NCBI RefSeq assembly: GCF_014200605.1
Contig: NZ_JACHCE010000003.1
Coordinates: forward strand, 1-64,000
Direction: 5' to 3'
DNA length: 64,000 nucleotides
From: Pedobacter cryoconitis
GTDB lineage: Bacteria > Bacteroidota > Bacteroidia > Sphingobacteriales > Sphingobacteriaceae
Shown piece after piece: positions 54,512 to 64,000 of the stretch. Within the stretch, counting starts at the first letter, position 1; every line of letters begins with the position of its first letter. The position numbers and the translations under genes were made by a program. A model generated the notes under the pieces. The model was not told the origin of the DNA, ran no database searches, and saw only the letters and a program-made list of their open reading frames with translations.

Positions 54512-54553
54512 ATAGTACGCTGCATTACCTTAATGCCAGATGCAGCGTACTAT
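54512..54553 (-). repeat. Inverted repeat enclosing the stop codon of ubiquitin gene A
   Basis: A perfect 14-bp stem: ATAGTACGCTGCAT (54512-54525) and ATGCAGCGTACTAT (54540-54553) around a 14-base loop. One arm encodes residues 65-68 of ubiquitin and the other lies after the stop, so the last coding bases are repeated in inverse orientation. It may act as an mRNA 3' structure. There is no T-run, so it is not a canonical terminator. Confidence 0.7.
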
Positions 54554-54815
54554 CCTTAATAACGTTATAATCATTTAAAGTCCTTCCGTCTTCCAGTAGC
54601 TTGCCTCCAAAAATTAAACGCTGCTGATCGGGTGGTATGCCTTCTTTATCCTGTATTTTAATTTTCACATTCTCAATGGTGTCTGAGGGACGTACTTCCA
54701 ATGGGATCGTTTTACCCGTTAAAGTTTTCACAAAGATTTGCATGGCATAAGCTGAGCTCACCAATGAGCAAAGCATGAAAACCACAAATAAGGATAGGGA
54801 GATTTTTTTTAACAT
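54525..54815 (-). CDS. Secreted ubiquitin A (tail-less)
   Basis: A 96-residue protein: a Sec signal peptide (1-24, ending SSAYA) fused exactly to ubiquitin Met1. The mature 72 residues differ from human ubiquitin at ten sites by my count (T14P, E18R, A28I, A46G, Q49L, S57N, I61V, Q62I, E64D, V70A), about 86% identity. All seven ubiquitin lysines are kept. The protein ends at Arg72, so the LRGG tail needed for conjugation is missing. There is no cysteine in the mature part. It is the last of four tandem paralogues. It could be a secreted decoy or toxin like BfUbb of B. fragilis; the function here is inference. Confidence 0.93.
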   Translation of the reverse strand: MLKKISLSLFVVFMLCSLVSSAYAMQIFVKTLTGKTIPLEVRPSDTIENVKIKIQDKEGIPPDQQRLIFGGKLLEDGRTLNDYNVIKDSTLHLALR

Positions 54816-54830
54816 ATTTTTAAATTCAAA

Positions 54831-54864
54831 AGATTATAAGAATAGTATTTTAAACTTATAATCT
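54831..54864 (-). repeat. Hairpin between ubiquitin genes B and A
   Basis: AGATTATAAG (54831-54840) and CTTATAATCT (54855-54864) pair perfectly over 10 bp around a 14-base loop. It lies 16 bases before the start codon of gene A. It is A/T-rich, with no clear terminator tail. Confidence 0.5.
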
Positions 54865-54893
54865 GATTCCGGGAACCAGGTTCTTTTTCATTA

Positions 54894-55199
<306 letters not shown>

Positions 55200-55216
55200 C
55201 TAAAAATTACAGTTGT

Positions 55217-55251
55217 AAAAAAACCCCTTCTTACCGAAGGGGGCTTTTTTA
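55217..55251 (-). terminator. Terminator inside the ubiquitin array
   Basis: On the minus strand CCCCTTC pairs with GAAGGGG around a short loop and is followed by seven T. It lies after gene C and before gene B, and would limit transcription of B and A from an upstream promoter. It has an A/T-run on both sides and could work in either direction. Confidence 0.75.
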
Positions 55252-55272
55252 TTGGGCAAATACATAATTTTC

Positions 55273-55563
55273 TTACCTTAATACTAAATGCAAAGTAGCT
55301 TCTTTCTGAATATTGTAATCACTCAAAGTTCTTCCATCTTCTAATTGTCTGCCTGCAAAAATTAAGCGCTGCCAATCAGTAGGTATACCTTCTTTGTCAC
55401 GGATTTTTTGTTTTACATTATCAATCGTATCTGAAGATTCTACTTCAAGCGTGATTGTTCTGTTTTCTAACGTCTTTACAAAAATTTGAAAAGCACTGGC
55501 CGTACTAACAAATGAGCAAAGCATAAAAACTACAAGAAAGGATAACGAGATTTTTTTTAACAT
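55273..55563 (-). CDS. Secreted ubiquitin C (tail-less, Phe1 variant)
   Basis: A 96-residue protein: signal peptide 1-24 (ending STASA) followed by a ubiquitin whose first residue is Phe instead of Met. Twelve differences from human ubiquitin over 72 residues give about 83% identity: M1F, T9E, G10N, K11R, P19S, E24D, A28Q, Q31R, P38T, Q40W, K48R, S65A. Lys11 and Lys48 are replaced by Arg, while Lys63 and the I44 patch remain. It ends at Arg72. Because export cleaves before residue 1, Met is not needed there. This fits an in situ mature N-terminus produced by signal peptidase. Confidence 0.93.
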   Translation of the reverse strand: MLKKISLSFLVVFMLCSFVSTASAFQIFVKTLENRTITLEVESSDTIDNVKQKIRDKEGIPTDWQRLIFAGRQLEDGRTLSDYNIQKEATLHLVLR

Positions 55564-55633
55564 AGTTTTAGGGTTTTAAGGTTTATTAAATTATGAATTC
55601 AGGTTATTAAATTTGAGACATAAGTTTTAGCTA

Positions 55634-55927
55634 TTACGGCCTTATCATCAGATGTAGTGTACTTTCTTTCAGAAGATTATAATCACTCAAAGTTCTTCCT
55701 TCTTCCAGGAGTTTCCCTCCATAAACCAAAATCTGTTTATCGACAGGTATACCTTCTTTGTCCTGGATTTTAGATTTTATATTGTCAATCGTATCGGAAG
55801 ATTCAACTTCAAGTGTGATGGTCTTACCAGTTAAAGTCCTTACAAAGATTTGCATGGCAGAAGCTGTGCTGACAAATGCGCACAGCATGAAAACAACAAA
55901 TAGGGATAACGAGATTTTTTTTATCAT
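55634..55927 (-). CDS. Secreted ubiquitin D (tail-less, most divergent copy)
   Basis: A 97-residue protein: signal peptide 1-24 (ending STASA) plus 73 mature residues. I count 17 differences from human ubiquitin over residues 1-72, about 76% identity. They include K6R, R42I, I44V, F45Y, D52E, V70M and L71I, so the hydrophobic I44 surface that most ubiquitin-binding domains use is altered. It ends Arg72-Pro73 instead of LRGG. It is the promoter-proximal gene of the array. The signal peptide is nearly identical to those of the other three copies, showing that they arose by duplication after the fusion. Confidence 0.92.
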   Translation of the reverse strand: MIKKISLSLFVVFMLCAFVSTASAMQIFVRTLTGKTITLEVESSDTIDNIKSKIQDKEGIPVDKQILVYGGKLLEEGRTLSDYNLLKESTLHLMIRP

Positions 55928-55987
55928 ATTTCAATTTAATTATTTGACCAGCACAATATATATGATTATATTAATTAAAACAATATA

Positions 55988-56338
55988 AATAATAATTTTA
56001 TTAATAAATAAATATTAAAATTACACCATTTATTATTTAATAGTGACATCTATTTTAAATATTAAAAACATTATTAATAGCACCAAAGCATGCTACAGCT
56101 CATTTATCAGCTTATATGTTGATTTTCAACAAAAAACAGGAATTCACAAAAACGTCTTTGCTGACATTCACAACAAAACATAATTTGTCTATTACAGATA
56201 ATAAATAATTAAATTCTATATCCAATTATTGATCTCCGGCAATGCGAACTAATTCAAGGATAAGCGGTAACCAGGAGTATCATTTGAAAATCAGAAATGT
56301 GGAGATCTTTGTATAAATACCTCAGCCAGCTGAGACCC
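55988..56338. other. A/T-rich intergenic region upstream of the ubiquitin array and ahcY
   Basis: About 350 bases with no ORF. The part nearest the array is extremely A/T-rich. I see no convincing TAnnTTTG box facing the ubiquitin genes, so their promoter is unplaced. Near 56322-56335, CTCAG-CCAG-CTGAG forms a small hairpin upstream of the ahcY promoter. Confidence 0.4.
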
Positions 56339-56371
56339 TTTTGAATTTGGCCAAACTATTGTGTAATTTTG
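56339..56371 (+). promoter_or_regulatory. Promoter of ahcY
   Basis: TTTTG (56339-56343), 20 bases, TAATTTTG (56364-56371), a good match to the Bacteroidota consensus. It gives a leader of about 88 bases. I cannot assign a riboswitch to that leader from sequence alone. Confidence 0.6.
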
Positions 56372-56463
56372 TGGAAGGAAAACAGCCGTATTTTAAAAAG
56401 ATAATCAGTCTGTTTTACAAAACTTAACAATTAACTATAAATCAGTCACTTAATAAAATAAAT

Positions 56464-57780
56464 ATGTCATCAGTAGAGACTACTTATGTTCCTTTTAAAG
56501 TAAAGGACATTTCACTGGCAGAATGGGGCCGTAAAGAAATTGGATTAGCAGAAGCAGAAATGCCAGGCTTAATGTCTTTACGCGAAGAATTTGGTCCATC
56601 TAAACCATTAAAAGGTGCACGTATCGCAGGATGTTTGCACATGACTATCCAAACTGCAGTTTTAATTGAAACTTTAGTTGAACTTGGAGCAGAAGTGACC
56701 TGGTCATCATGTAATATCTTTTCTACACAAGACCACGCTGCTGCTGCTATTGCTGCTGCAGGAATCCAGGTTTATGCATGGAAAGGCTTGAATGAAGCTG
56801 ATTTCGACTGGTGTATTGAGCAAACTTTACACTTCGGCCCGGAGCAACAACCTTTGAATATGATCTTAGATGATGGTGGTGATTTAACTAACATGGTTTT
56901 TGATAAATTCCCTGAGCTGATTGCTGCAATCAAAGGATTATCAGAAGAAACTACTACAGGTGTTCACCGTTTATACGAACGTATGAAAAACGGAACTTTG
57001 CATTTACCAGCTATTAACGTAAATGACTCAGTAACTAAATCTAAATTTGACAACAAATACGGTTGCCGTGAATCATTGGTAGATGCGATCCGTCGTGCTA
57101 CTGATGTTATGCTTGCTGGTAAAGTAGCTGTAGTTGCTGGTTACGGTGATGTAGGTAAAGGTTCTGCTGAATCATTAAGCTCACAGGGTGTACGTGTTAT
57201 CGTTTCTGAAATTGACCCTATCTGTGCATTACAAGCTGCAATGGAAGGTTATGAAGTGAAGAAATTCGCTACAGCAGTTAAAGAAGCTGATATCGTGGTA
57301 ACTACTACTGGTAACTGTAATATCGTTCGTCCTGAGCATTTCAGAGTGATGAAAGATAAAGTTATCGTTTGTAACATTGGCCACTTTGACAATGAAATCG
57401 ATGTTGCCTGGTTAAATTCTAACTATGGTCATACTAAAATCGAAATCAAACCTCAGGTTGATAAATATACTATCGACGGTAAAGATGTTATTTTATTAGC
57501 CGAAGGCCGTTTGGTAAACTTAGGATGTGCTACCGGCCACCCAAGTTTTGTAATGTCTGCTTCATTCACTAACCAGACTTTAGCACAGTTAGAGCTTTGG
57601 ACTAACCCAGGTAAATACGAGAACAAAGTTTATGTTCTTCCTAAATCACTGGATGAAAAAGTAGCACGTTTACACTTAGCTAAAATCGGTGTTGAATTAG
57701 ATGTATTAGATCAACAACAAGCTGATTATATCGGTGTACCAGTTGAAGGTCCTTTCAAACCGGAAGCTTACAGATACTAG
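56464..57780 (+). CDS. ahcY: S-adenosylhomocysteine hydrolase
   Basis: Splits S-adenosylhomocysteine to adenosine and homocysteine, with tightly bound NAD, in the methyl cycle. The 438-residue protein has the substrate region [16 protein letters not shown] and [35 protein letters not shown], the NAD motif [15 protein letters not shown], and the C-terminal PEAYRY. The NAD-binding Lys and Tyr near the end are present. Codon use looks like that of a highly expressed gene. It is monocistronic, with its own promoter and a bidirectional terminator. Confidence 0.97.
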   Translation: MSSVETTYVPFKVKDISLAEWGRKEIGLAEAEMPGLMSLREEFGPSKPLKGARIAGCLHMTIQTAVLIETLVELGAEVTWSSCNIFSTQDHAAAAIAAAGIQVYAWKGLNEADFDWCIEQTLHFGPEQQPLNMILDDGGDLTNMVFDKFPELIAAIKGLSEETTTGVHRLYERMKNGTLHLPAINVNDSVTKSKFDNKYGCRESLVDAIRRATDVMLAGKVAVVAGYGDVGKGSAESLSSQGVRVIVSEIDPICALQAAMEGYEVKKFATAVKEADIVVTTTGNCNIVRPEHFRVMKDKVIVCNIGHFDNEIDVAWLNSNYGHTKIEIKPQVDKYTIDGKDVILLAEGRLVNLGCATGHPSFVMSASFTNQTLAQLELWTNPGKYENKVYVLPKSLDEKVARLHLAKIGVELDVLDQQQADYIGVPVEGPFKPEAYRY

Positions 57781-57814
57781 TCTTTTTAAACCCTTTAACA
57801 GGTTTTGACTATAT

Positions 57815-57850
57815 AAAAGGGATGCACCGAAAAGGTCAGCATCCCTTTTT
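57815..57850. terminator. Bidirectional terminator between ahcY and the deacetylase gene
   Basis: AAAAGGGATGC (57815-57825) pairs with GCATCCCTTTT (57839-57849) around a 13-base loop. A T-run follows on each strand. It directly abuts the stop codon of the convergent deacetylase gene. Confidence 0.85.
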
Positions 57851-58864
57851 CTATGATTTATGATTACCAAATTCGTCTTCCAGGCTTTCGGTCAGGTCAT
57901 ACATCAGCCACTGCTTATTAGTTACATCGGCAGCTTTACTCTTTAAAAGTTTAATAAAATCAGCCACCCCTACCGGTTCATTTCCATTTCCATGAATCAG
58001 CACAATACTGCCGGCAGATGGCTTCTGACCTTTAGCCAGCCAGGCATCACTGCCTATCGGGATAATCCCATAAGCAAGTACTTTATCTACCATCTGCTGA
58101 TCAGAAACCAGTCCTGGAAATCTGAAGAATACGGATGGGGTCAAACCATGCTGCAGCATAGCCAGTTCAGTACCTAATATCTCAAAATTCATATCTGTCC
58201 CAGGTTCCAGTAAAAAATTAGTCCTTAAAGGAGCTGTAGGACTTACATGATGATTAAAAGAGTGGTCTATCCAGGTGATATCAATTTCTTTTTTAGCGAC
58301 CAGCTCTTTCAGCCAGTTTAAATCATCAATATGGGTTAACATCCACCTCCCGGTAATTGAAAGGGCAATGGGTACAGGCTGTTCAATTTTTGCAAACTCT
58401 TTAATCAATGAAGTGAAAATAATACGATCCAGAGGTTTGTGTGAAGGACAGAGATCTATGGTCAGTGTGATGCCCTTATCTTTAGGGAAACCATGCGTCA
58501 CACCAGCATCCTGTAAAGCAATAGCTTGTCTGGCAGCAGCCGAATATGCTTTAAAATAGGCCGTCTGCTGAAAATAAGTTTTCGCATTCTCCCAGCTCAT
58601 TTGTTTGAAACCGACACCCGAAGCAGGTAATAATTCTGTTGACAGCGTTTGAGGGTTCACGGTCAGATAAACTAACTGCTCATCTTTTTCCATTTTACGG
58701 ATCACCAAAAGTTCAGCGTCTTTCACTTTAGCAACCCCGGTATAGACTGTGTAATTTTTAATTACCTGCTGTGCCACACAGACAGCTGACTCAAAAAACA
58801 GAAAACAACAAATAATTACACTTAATGTTAACCTGTTTACAATAATATTATACCTCTTCATCAT
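57851..58864 (-). CDS. Polysaccharide deacetylase (NodB-like), exported
   Basis: A 337-residue exported protein. A signal peptide or anchor lies at about residues 8-32 ([20 protein letters not shown]). A short N-terminal domain of about 100 residues precedes a NodB-like barrel. The barrel carries [13 protein letters not shown], where the usual TFDD pair is changed to TIDL, so one metal or catalytic aspartate is replaced. HSFNHH provides the His motif and [10 protein letters not shown] the substrate Arg motif. Deacetylation of peptidoglycan or GlcNAc polymers is the family role, but this variant may have a different chemistry. It diverges from pdxJ. Confidence 0.78.
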   Translation of the reverse strand: MMKRYNIIVNRLTLSVIICCFLFFESAVCVAQQVIKNYTVYTGVAKVKDAELLVIRKMEKDEQLVYLTVNPQTLSTELLPASGVGFKQMSWENAKTYFQQTAYFKAYSAAARQAIALQDAGVTHGFPKDKGITLTIDLCPSHKPLDRIIFTSLIKEFAKIEQPVPIALSITGRWMLTHIDDLNWLKELVAKKEIDITWIDHSFNHHVSPTAPLRTNFLLEPGTDMNFEILGTELAMLQHGLTPSVFFRFPGLVSDQQMVDKVLAYGIIPIGSDAWLAKGQKPSAGSIVLIHGNGNEPVGVADFIKLLKSKAADVTNKQWLMYDLTESLEDEFGNHKS

Positions 58865-58872
58865 TTATGGAT

Positions 58873-58880
58873 TATCTTTG
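58873..58880 (+). promoter_or_regulatory. Start-proximal -7 box of pdxJ
   Basis: TATCTTTG matches TAnnTTTG and ends 3 bases before ATG 58884. The predicted transcription start coincides with the ATG, giving a leaderless mRNA. TTG 58878, the first codon of the longest frame, is part of the box. Confidence 0.5.
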
Positions 58881-58883
58881 TAC

Positions 58884-59597
58884 ATGGCAAAACTATCAGT
58901 AAATATCAATAAAATAGCCACGTTACGCAACAGTCGCGGGGGAAACAATCCAGATCTGGTTAAGGTAGCACTTGACTGTGAACGTTTTGGTGCGGAAGGA
59001 ATCACTGTACATCCAAGACCTGATGAACGACATATCCGTTATCAGGATGTATTCGATCTTAAAACAGCCATTTCAACAGAATTCAATATAGAAGGTAACT
59101 GCAGAGAACAAAAATTCATTGACCTTGTACTGGCAAACAAGCCTGCACAGGTTACACTGGTACCGGATACTGAAGGACAGATCACTTCCAATCATGGATG
59201 GGATACGATTAAACATCAGGCCTATCTTAAAGAAATGGTACAGCTGTTTCAAAAAGAAGGTATCAGAGTTTCTATTTTCACAGATCCGGTAAGAGAAATT
59301 ATCGAAGCTGCACAAACTACAGGAACAAACCGTATAGAACTTTATACAGAATTTTATGCAGCTAATTATTCAAAAGATCCGCTTAAAGCAATAACGCCTT
59401 ATACACAAGCAGCACATACAGCCAATAAATTAGGTTTAGGGATCAATGCAGGACATGATCTTGATCTGCATAACCTGAAATATTTTGCCGATAACATCCC
59501 TAATCTACTGGAAGTTTCTATCGGCCATGCTTTAATCAGCGATGCACTGTATTTAGGCCTTGAAAACACCATTCAGCTATATCTGAAACAATTGTAG
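58884..59597 (+). CDS. pdxJ: Pyridoxine 5'-phosphate synthase
   Basis: Closes the pyridoxine ring from 1-deoxy-D-xylulose 5-phosphate and aminoacetone phosphate in vitamin B6 synthesis. The 237-residue TIM barrel has the conserved [78 protein letters not shown] and [13 protein letters not shown] motifs. ATG 58884 is the start because the upstream TTG lies in the promoter. Its product is needed by PLP enzymes such as the GcvP encoded next, although the two genes have separate promoters. Confidence 0.96.
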   Translation: MAKLSVNINKIATLRNSRGGNNPDLVKVALDCERFGAEGITVHPRPDERHIRYQDVFDLKTAISTEFNIEGNCREQKFIDLVLANKPAQVTLVPDTEGQITSNHGWDTIKHQAYLKEMVQLFQKEGIRVSIFTDPVREIIEAAQTTGTNRIELYTEFYAANYSKDPLKAITPYTQAAHTANKLGLGINAGHDLDLHNLKYFADNIPNLLEVSIGHALISDALYLGLENTIQLYLKQL

Positions 59598-59622
59598 AAT
59601 ATATTTAGTTCAGGCCATTCCA

Positions 59623-59653
59623 TTGGAATAAAACTGAATTTTTAATACCTTTG
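59623..59653 (+). promoter_or_regulatory. Promoter of gcvP
   Basis: TTG (59623-59625), 20 bases, TACCTTTG (59646-59653). The ATG at 59676 lies 22 bases after the box. Confidence 0.65.
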
Positions 59654-59675
59654 CGCAAATTTATTGTTAACCGTC

Positions 59676-62561
59676 ATGAGTTTAAACATCCATTACAAAG
59701 AAGACTTTAAAAACCGCCATATTGCTCCAAATCCGGAGGATACTGCGGCGATGTTAAGCACCCTTGGTCTGGGTTCTGTTGCCGAATTGATCGAACAAAC
59801 TGTTCCTCAAAAAATCAGGTTAAAACAGCCCCTTAACTTACCTGCAGCGAAGTCTGAAAAAGAATACCTGGAAAGCCTTAGACAAACGGCTTCTCTAAAC
59901 AAGGTTTTCAAATCTTATATCGGACAAGGATATTATGACACCACGACTCCAGGAGTGATTCTGAGAAATGTGATGGAGAATCCAGGATGGTATACTCAAT
60001 ATACTCCATATCAGGCTGAAATTGCACAAGGCCGCTTACAGGCTTTACTGAATTTTCAAACTATGGTCATTGACCTGACAGGTATGGAAATTGCAAATGC
60101 TTCATTGTTAGATGAAGGTACTGCAGCTGCCGAGGCTATGTTTATGCAATTCAGTTTGCGTAAAAACCAGCAGGCAAGAAAATTCTTTGTTTCAGAATTA
60201 TTATTCGCACAAACTATAGATATCTTAAAAACCCGTGCAAATCCTTTCGGAATTGAACTGGTAATCGGTGATCACCAGACATTCGGGGCTACTGAAGATT
60301 TCTTTGGTGCTATCGTTCAGTATCCTGCTGGAAACGGCCAGGTATTTAACTACGCTTCATTTGCTGAAAAAGCACATGCTAAAAACGTTAAATTAACTGT
60401 TGTAGCTGATATTTTAAGTTTAACCTTGTTAACACCTCCCGGAGAATGGGGAGCTGATATCGTTGTAGGTACTACACAACGTTTTGGTGTACCAATGGGC
60501 TTTGGTGGTCCTCATGCTGCATTTTTCGCTACTAAGGATGAATACAAACGTTCTATTCCAGGCAGAATCATCGGTGTAACAATCGATAGTCATAACAACT
60601 ACGCTTTACGTATGGCGCTGCAAACAAGAGAGCAGCACATCCGCAGAGATAAAGCAACATCAAATATTTGTACTGCACAGGCTTTACTGGCTATTATGGC
60701 TGGTTTCTATGCGGTATATCATGGCCCGAAAGGTCTTAAATTAATTGCTGAAAGAACTCACGGTTTAGCGGTAGCACTTTCACAATCCATTGAGCAAATC
60801 GGCTATAAACAATTAAACGACGTTTATTTTGACACTATCCGTGTTGATTTAGGAGATTTAAAAGATTCAATCCACAAAGAATGTATTGATAACGAAATCA
60901 ACCTGAACTACAACGGTACTGTAGCAACGATTGCATTAGATGAAACGACTTCTATTGCAGACATTAAATTACTGAACAAAATCTTTTCTAAAGTAAAAGG
61001 CATCTCTGCTGACAGCGTTGAGCTGGCTGAAGAAAAAAACATTGAGACCGTAATCCCTGCTGCACAACAACGTACCTCAGCTTATTTAACTCACCCGGTA
61101 TTTAATTCGCATCATTCAGAACATGAAATGCTGCGTTATATTAAATCTCTGGAGGCAAAAGATCTTTCTCTTTGTCACTCTATGATTGCTTTAGGTTCAT
61201 GTACCATGAAATTAAATGCAACTACAGAAATGATTCCTGTGACCTGGCCTGAATTTGGCAGGGTCCACCCATTTGCTCCGGCAGATCAGGTAGCTGGTTA
61301 TTATACTGTATTTAATGAGATTGACCGCTGGTTAAGTGAAATTACTGGTTTTGCAGCAATGAGCTTACAGCCAAATGCTGGTGCTCAGGGTGAATATGCT
61401 GGCTTAATGGTTATCAGAGCTTATCATCAGGACCGTGGTGACGATCAGCGTAATATCGCTTTAATTCCTTCTTCTGCACATGGTACTAATCCTGCATCAG
61501 CAGCCATGGCCGGTATGAAGATTGTGATTGTTAAATGTGATGCAAACGGTAATATTGACGTAGCTGATTTAAAAGCAAAAGCCGAAGAGCATAAAGCAAA
61601 TCTTTCATGCTTCATGGTTACTTATCCATCAACACATGGTGTATTTGAAGAAAGTATCATTGAAATCTGTGAGATTATCCATGCTAATGGCGGACAGGTT
61701 TATATGGATGGTGCAAATATGAATGCCCAGGTAGGATTAACCAGCCCTGCAAACATTGGCGCTGACGTATGTCACCTGAACTTACATAAAACATTCTGTA
61801 TCCCGCACGGTGGTGGTGGTCCTGGTATGGGCCCGATCGGTGTAGCTGCTCACCTGGTTAAATATTTACCCGGACATGCTGTTGTTGATATCAACAATGA
61901 AAAATCAATTCATGCGGTATCTTCTGCGCCATGGGGTTCTGCCTCTATCCTGATCATCTCTCATGCTTATATTGCAATGATGGGTGGCGAAGGATTGAAA
62001 AATGCTACTGAATACGCAATCTTAAACGCTAATTATATGAAAGCGCGTTTAGAGCAACACTATCCGGTACTTTATTCAGGAAGCAAAGGACGTTGTGCAC
62101 ATGAAATGATCCTTGACTGCCGTGAATTCAAAAACTTCGGTATTGAAGTAGTTGATATTGCGAAAAGATTAATGGATTATGGTTTCCACGCACCAACAGT
62201 ATCTTTCCCGGTTGCTGGTACTTTAATGGTTGAACCAACAGAAAGTGAGCCTAAACATGAGCTGGACCGTTTCTGTGATGCATTAATTGCAATCAGAAAT
62301 GAGATCACCCAGGTAGAAAAAGGTACACTGGATAAAATTGATAATCCACTGAAAAATGCACCGCATACTGCTGCTAAAGTTACTGGGGACGAATGGTCAC
62401 ATAGCTACAGCAGACAAATTGCAGCTTTCCCGTTAGCTTATGTTGCAGAACATAAATTCTGGCCTTCGGTAGGAAGAGTGAATGATTCATTTGGTGACAG
62501 GTCATTAGTTTGTGCCTGCCCTCCAATAGAAAGTTATATGGAAGAAGAAGTGGCTTCGTAA
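59676..62561 (+). CDS. gcvP: Glycine decarboxylase P-protein, fused alpha-beta form
   Basis: PLP-dependent decarboxylation of glycine and transfer of the methylamine to the lipoyl H-protein. The single 961-residue chain carries both halves: the N-terminal half with [17 protein letters not shown], and the C-terminal half with the PLP lysine Lys705 in [18 protein letters not shown]. It ends with [15 protein letters not shown] 59676 is used because it gives the family N-terminus ([20 protein letters not shown]), whereas TTG 59664 only adds four residues. gcvT and gcvH are not in the window. A terminator follows. Confidence 0.96.
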   Translation: MSLNIHYKEDFKNRHIAPNPEDTAAMLSTLGLGSVAELIEQTVPQKIRLKQPLNLPAAKSEKEYLESLRQTASLNKVFKSYIGQGYYDTTTPGVILRNVMENPGWYTQYTPYQAEIAQGRLQALLNFQTMVIDLTGMEIANASLLDEGTAAAEAMFMQFSLRKNQQARKFFVSELLFAQTIDILKTRANPFGIELVIGDHQTFGATEDFFGAIVQYPAGNGQVFNYASFAEKAHAKNVKLTVVADILSLTLLTPPGEWGADIVVGTTQRFGVPMGFGGPHAAFFATKDEYKRSIPGRIIGVTIDSHNNYALRMALQTREQHIRRDKATSNICTAQALLAIMAGFYAVYHGPKGLKLIAERTHGLAVALSQSIEQIGYKQLNDVYFDTIRVDLGDLKDSIHKECIDNEINLNYNGTVATIALDETTSIADIKLLNKIFSKVKGISADSVELAEEKNIETVIPAAQQRTSAYLTHPVFNSHHSEHEMLRYIKSLEAKDLSLCHSMIALGSCTMKLNATTEMIPVTWPEFGRVHPFAPADQVAGYYTVFNEIDRWLSEITGFAAMSLQPNAGAQGEYAGLMVIRAYHQDRGDDQRNIALIPSSAHGTNPASAAMAGMKIVIVKCDANGNIDVADLKAKAEEHKANLSCFMVTYPSTHGVFEESIIEICEIIHANGGQVYMDGANMNAQVGLTSPANIGADVCHLNLHKTFCIPHGGGGPGMGPIGVAAHLVKYLPGHAVVDINNEKSIHAVSSAPWGSASILIISHAYIAMMGGEGLKNATEYAILNANYMKARLEQHYPVLYSGSKGRCAHEMILDCREFKNFGIEVVDIAKRLMDYGFHAPTVSFPVAGTLMVEPTESEPKHELDRFCDALIAIRNEITQVEKGTLDKIDNPLKNAPHTAAKVTGDEWSHSYSRQIAAFPLAYVAEHKFWPSVGRVNDSFGDRSLVCACPPIESYMEEEVAS

Positions 62562-62583
62562 GCATTTCTTATTCCTTTTATTG

Positions 62584-62619
62584 AAAAGGAGGGTCATTTT
62601 AAAAGATGACCCTCCTTTT
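62584..62619 (+). terminator. Terminator of gcvP
   Basis: A perfect 14-bp stem, AAAAGGAGGGTCAT (62584-62597) with ATGACCCTCCTTTT (62606-62619), with a run of four T at the end. Confidence 0.85.
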
Positions 62620-62709
62620 GTTAAATATATAAATTGTCAAATATTTACTTTACGTTTCTATTTTATATCTTTATATTAATCCTTGTGATCTTTTTATAAC
62701 CTTAAGCTG

Positions 62710-63123
62710 ATGAATACTAAAATTAACCTGCTGGTAATTGATGATGATGATATCAATATCTTCATTATTAAGAAAATCGTAGAGAAAACAGGCTATGAAG
62801 CTAAAATGGTTGCAAAGACAAATGGGCTAATGGCTATTGACTATCTGAAAGAGTTGATAGAAAGTGATCAGATATTACCACATCTGATTCTGATTGACAT
62901 CAATATGCCAGTTTTAAATGGCTGGGAATTTTTAGATGCTTATGAAAAATTAGGCATTCAGAATGATATAGATATGTATATGCTGTCATCTTCAGTTTAT
63001 GAGAATGATATTGAGAAAGCTAAAACCTATAAAACAGTAAAAGGGTTTATTTCTAAACCCCTTTCTATTGAACGTTTGGTTGAACTTTTTGAAGGTAAAA
63101 GTTCAGGCGCTATACAATCTTAA
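62710..63123 (+). CDS. Stand-alone response regulator receiver protein
   Basis: A single-domain CheY-like receiver of 137 residues with no output domain. The acidic pocket is in VIDDDDINIFIIKK and the phosphoacceptor is Asp63 in LIDINMPVLNGWEF. The Thr/Ser switch is in MLSSSVYENDIEKA and the conserved Lys in GFISKPLS. It should receive a phosphate from a kinase encoded elsewhere, possibly a hybrid or light/stress sensor; single REC proteins of this type are common in Pedobacter. Its 3' end overlaps the convergent hydrolase gene by 14 bases. Confidence 0.9.
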   Translation: MNTKINLLVIDDDDINIFIIKKIVEKTGYEAKMVAKTNGLMAIDYLKELIESDQILPHLILIDINMPVLNGWEFLDAYEKLGIQNDIDMYMLSSSVYENDIEKAKTYKTVKGFISKPLSIERLVELFEGKSSGAIQS

Positions 63124-63877
63124 ACTGCCCCTCATCTCCTGGTTCAATAAAGCCTGTAGCTTTACTCTTACCATGATAAAAAAGACAATTCCAATGTTCT
63201 TTCACGGCCTTATGCCCAAATTCTTCTCTTAATTCCATGGACTTGCGCCCATCATAGTCATATTTCGCAATAAATTTTTTAAGCAGCTCTTCTGGTTCAG
63301 GCAAAACATCACCACCAAAAAACACCATATCTTCTCCATCATCCAGTAACCATGCCTGGTGAAAAGGAGTATGTCCGCCAGTTAAGATATGTCTGATCCC
63401 TGGCATAAAATCTCCAGTTTCATCAACAAACTGCAAAGTGGCATTCCGCTGCAGAAAATCAAAAATCTCTGTTCTGTAAGAGGAAGAAGGATTGGTAAAC
63501 GCCCCCTCCCATTCTCCACGCTGAATAACATAGGTTGCATTTGGAAAGCTAAGTTCCATTCCATTATTTTCTTTATGAACCATACCACCGGCATGATCAA
63601 AATGAAGATGCGACATTAAAACATAATCAACATCATCAGGATCAAAACCAGCTTTTCTGATATTTTCATGTAAAATCAATTGTCCCCCGTTGTTACTGTA
63701 TCCCAATCCGGTGTCCAATACCAATAGCTTATCTCCCAGTTTAACAAGAAAAGGATTGACATTTATAAACAGAGATCCCGGTCTGTCTTTAGGGTTATCT
63801 GTCTGAGGATTAAAGGGAACAAATTTTTTGTCGGCTGCTACAGAATAAGAACCTTCATATAAAGTGAAAACTTGCAA
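63110..63877 (-). CDS. MBL-fold metallo-hydrolase
   Basis: A 255-residue metallo-beta-lactamase-fold protein without a signal peptide. The metal motif is HLHFDHAGG. Further ligands are likely His in LTGGHTPFHQAW, Asp in FFGGDVLPEP and a late His in LFYHGKSKATG. The family includes lactonases (quorum-quenching type), glyoxalase II and phosphodiesterases, and the substrate cannot be told. It converges with the receiver gene with an overlap of 14 bases and no terminator between. A TATCTTTG box at 63930-63937 on the minus strand is its likely promoter. Confidence 0.85.
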   Translation of the reverse strand: MQVFTLYEGSYSVAADKKFVPFNPQTDNPKDRPGSLFINVNPFLVKLGDKLLVLDTGLGYSNNGGQLILHENIRKAGFDPDDVDYVLMSHLHFDHAGGMVHKENNGMELSFPNATYVIQRGEWEGAFTNPSSSYRTEIFDFLQRNATLQFVDETGDFMPGIRHILTGGHTPFHQAWLLDDGEDMVFFGGDVLPEPEELLKKFIAKYDYDGRKSMELREEFGHKAVKEHWNCLFYHGKSKATGFIEPGDEGQFKIV

Positions 63878-63929
63878 TGGCGTAGGTATTAGTCAAAAGA
63901 ATAATTAATGATATATTTACAATCTGCTG

Positions 63930-63937
63930 CAAAGATA
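63930..63937 (-). promoter_or_regulatory. Promoter -7 box of the MBL-fold gene
   Basis: TATCTTTG on the minus strand (63937-63930) matches TAnnTTTG, about 52 bases before the ATG. No clear -33 element is seen at the right distance. Confidence 0.5.
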
Positions 63938-64000
63938 GGTAACCTGCTTGAAATACCTTCATGTTAACGTCATTACCGCTCTTGAAAGGGGCTTTGCAGC

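Noticed and set aside
56376..56463. SAM or SAH riboswitch in the ahcY leader
   Set aside because: No recognisable conserved core; only a promoter and a small upstream hairpin are supported.

Overview
The window looks like a chromosomal segment of a Bacteroidota bacterium of the Sphingobacteriaceae, most likely Pedobacter or a close relative. The reasons are three SusC/SusD outer-membrane pairs, SusD lipoproteins, an ECF sigma/FecR switch, a periplasmic-sensor Y_Y_Y/HTH regulator, and promoters of the Bacteroidota type (TTTG, about 19-22 bases, TAnnTTTG). It is about 40% G+C. I found no tRNA, rRNA, CRISPR array, transposase or phage gene inside it.

Layout. 1-1300: mostly non-coding. It has two tandem consensus promoters firing off the left edge, a G-poor stretch, and 11-bp-phased direct repeats. 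1307-2245: trhO. 2451-10254: PUL 1, with ECF sigma, FecR, STN-type SusC, SusD-like and DUF1735 lipoproteins but no enzyme. 10504-13407: membrane sensor-regulator. 13649-23784: PUL 2, with SusC, SusD, GH144, GH43 and GH3, best read as a beta-1,2-glucan (sophoran) utilisation locus. 24092-29089: PUL 3 (SusC/SusD), followed by a separate secreted esterase. 29958-30316: two related long hairpins flanking a (TTTC)12 microsatellite. 30317-32011: tdh-yebC on the minus strand. 32292-42594: a ten-gene operon that matches the oxidative (3-keto-glycoside) route of glycan cleavage. It carries a Tat small subunit, a GMC oxidoreductase with a 3Fe-4S motif, a cytochrome c, two Gfo/Idh/MocA dehydrogenases, a DUF1080 lyase/hydratase, three TIM-barrel isomerases and an MFS permease. 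42791-53868: housekeeping genes (asd, dacB, GH20, truA, thioesterase, aroK, ABC permease, DoxX, DUF1599, folP, cdaA). 53984-54394: bacilliredoxin. 54525-55927: four tandem genes for secreted ubiquitin. 56464-63877: ahcY, polysaccharide deacetylase, pdxJ, gcvP, a response-regulator receiver and an MBL-fold hydrolase.

The most striking content is the array at 54525-55927. It consists of four consecutive ORFs, each a Sec signal peptide fused exactly in front of ubiquitin residue 1. By my hand count they are 76-93% identical to human ubiquitin over residues 1-72, and all stop at Arg72 or one residue later. They therefore lack the LRGG tail and cannot be conjugated by E1/E2 chemistry. No E1, E2 or deubiquitinase gene is nearby. 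The only related bacterial case I know is BfUbb of Bacteroides fragilis, a secreted ubiquitin used in intraspecies antagonism. A tandem, diversified set without the tail suggests a family of secreted decoys or toxins.

The second system worth attention is the 3-keto-glycoside operon, which sits beside glycan-uptake loci and could process the disaccharides they release. The third is the pair of hairpins at 30034-30298, whose outer stems differ in sequence but keep pairing while the inner stem and flanks are shared. That pattern points to selection for RNA structure, or to a small repeat family.
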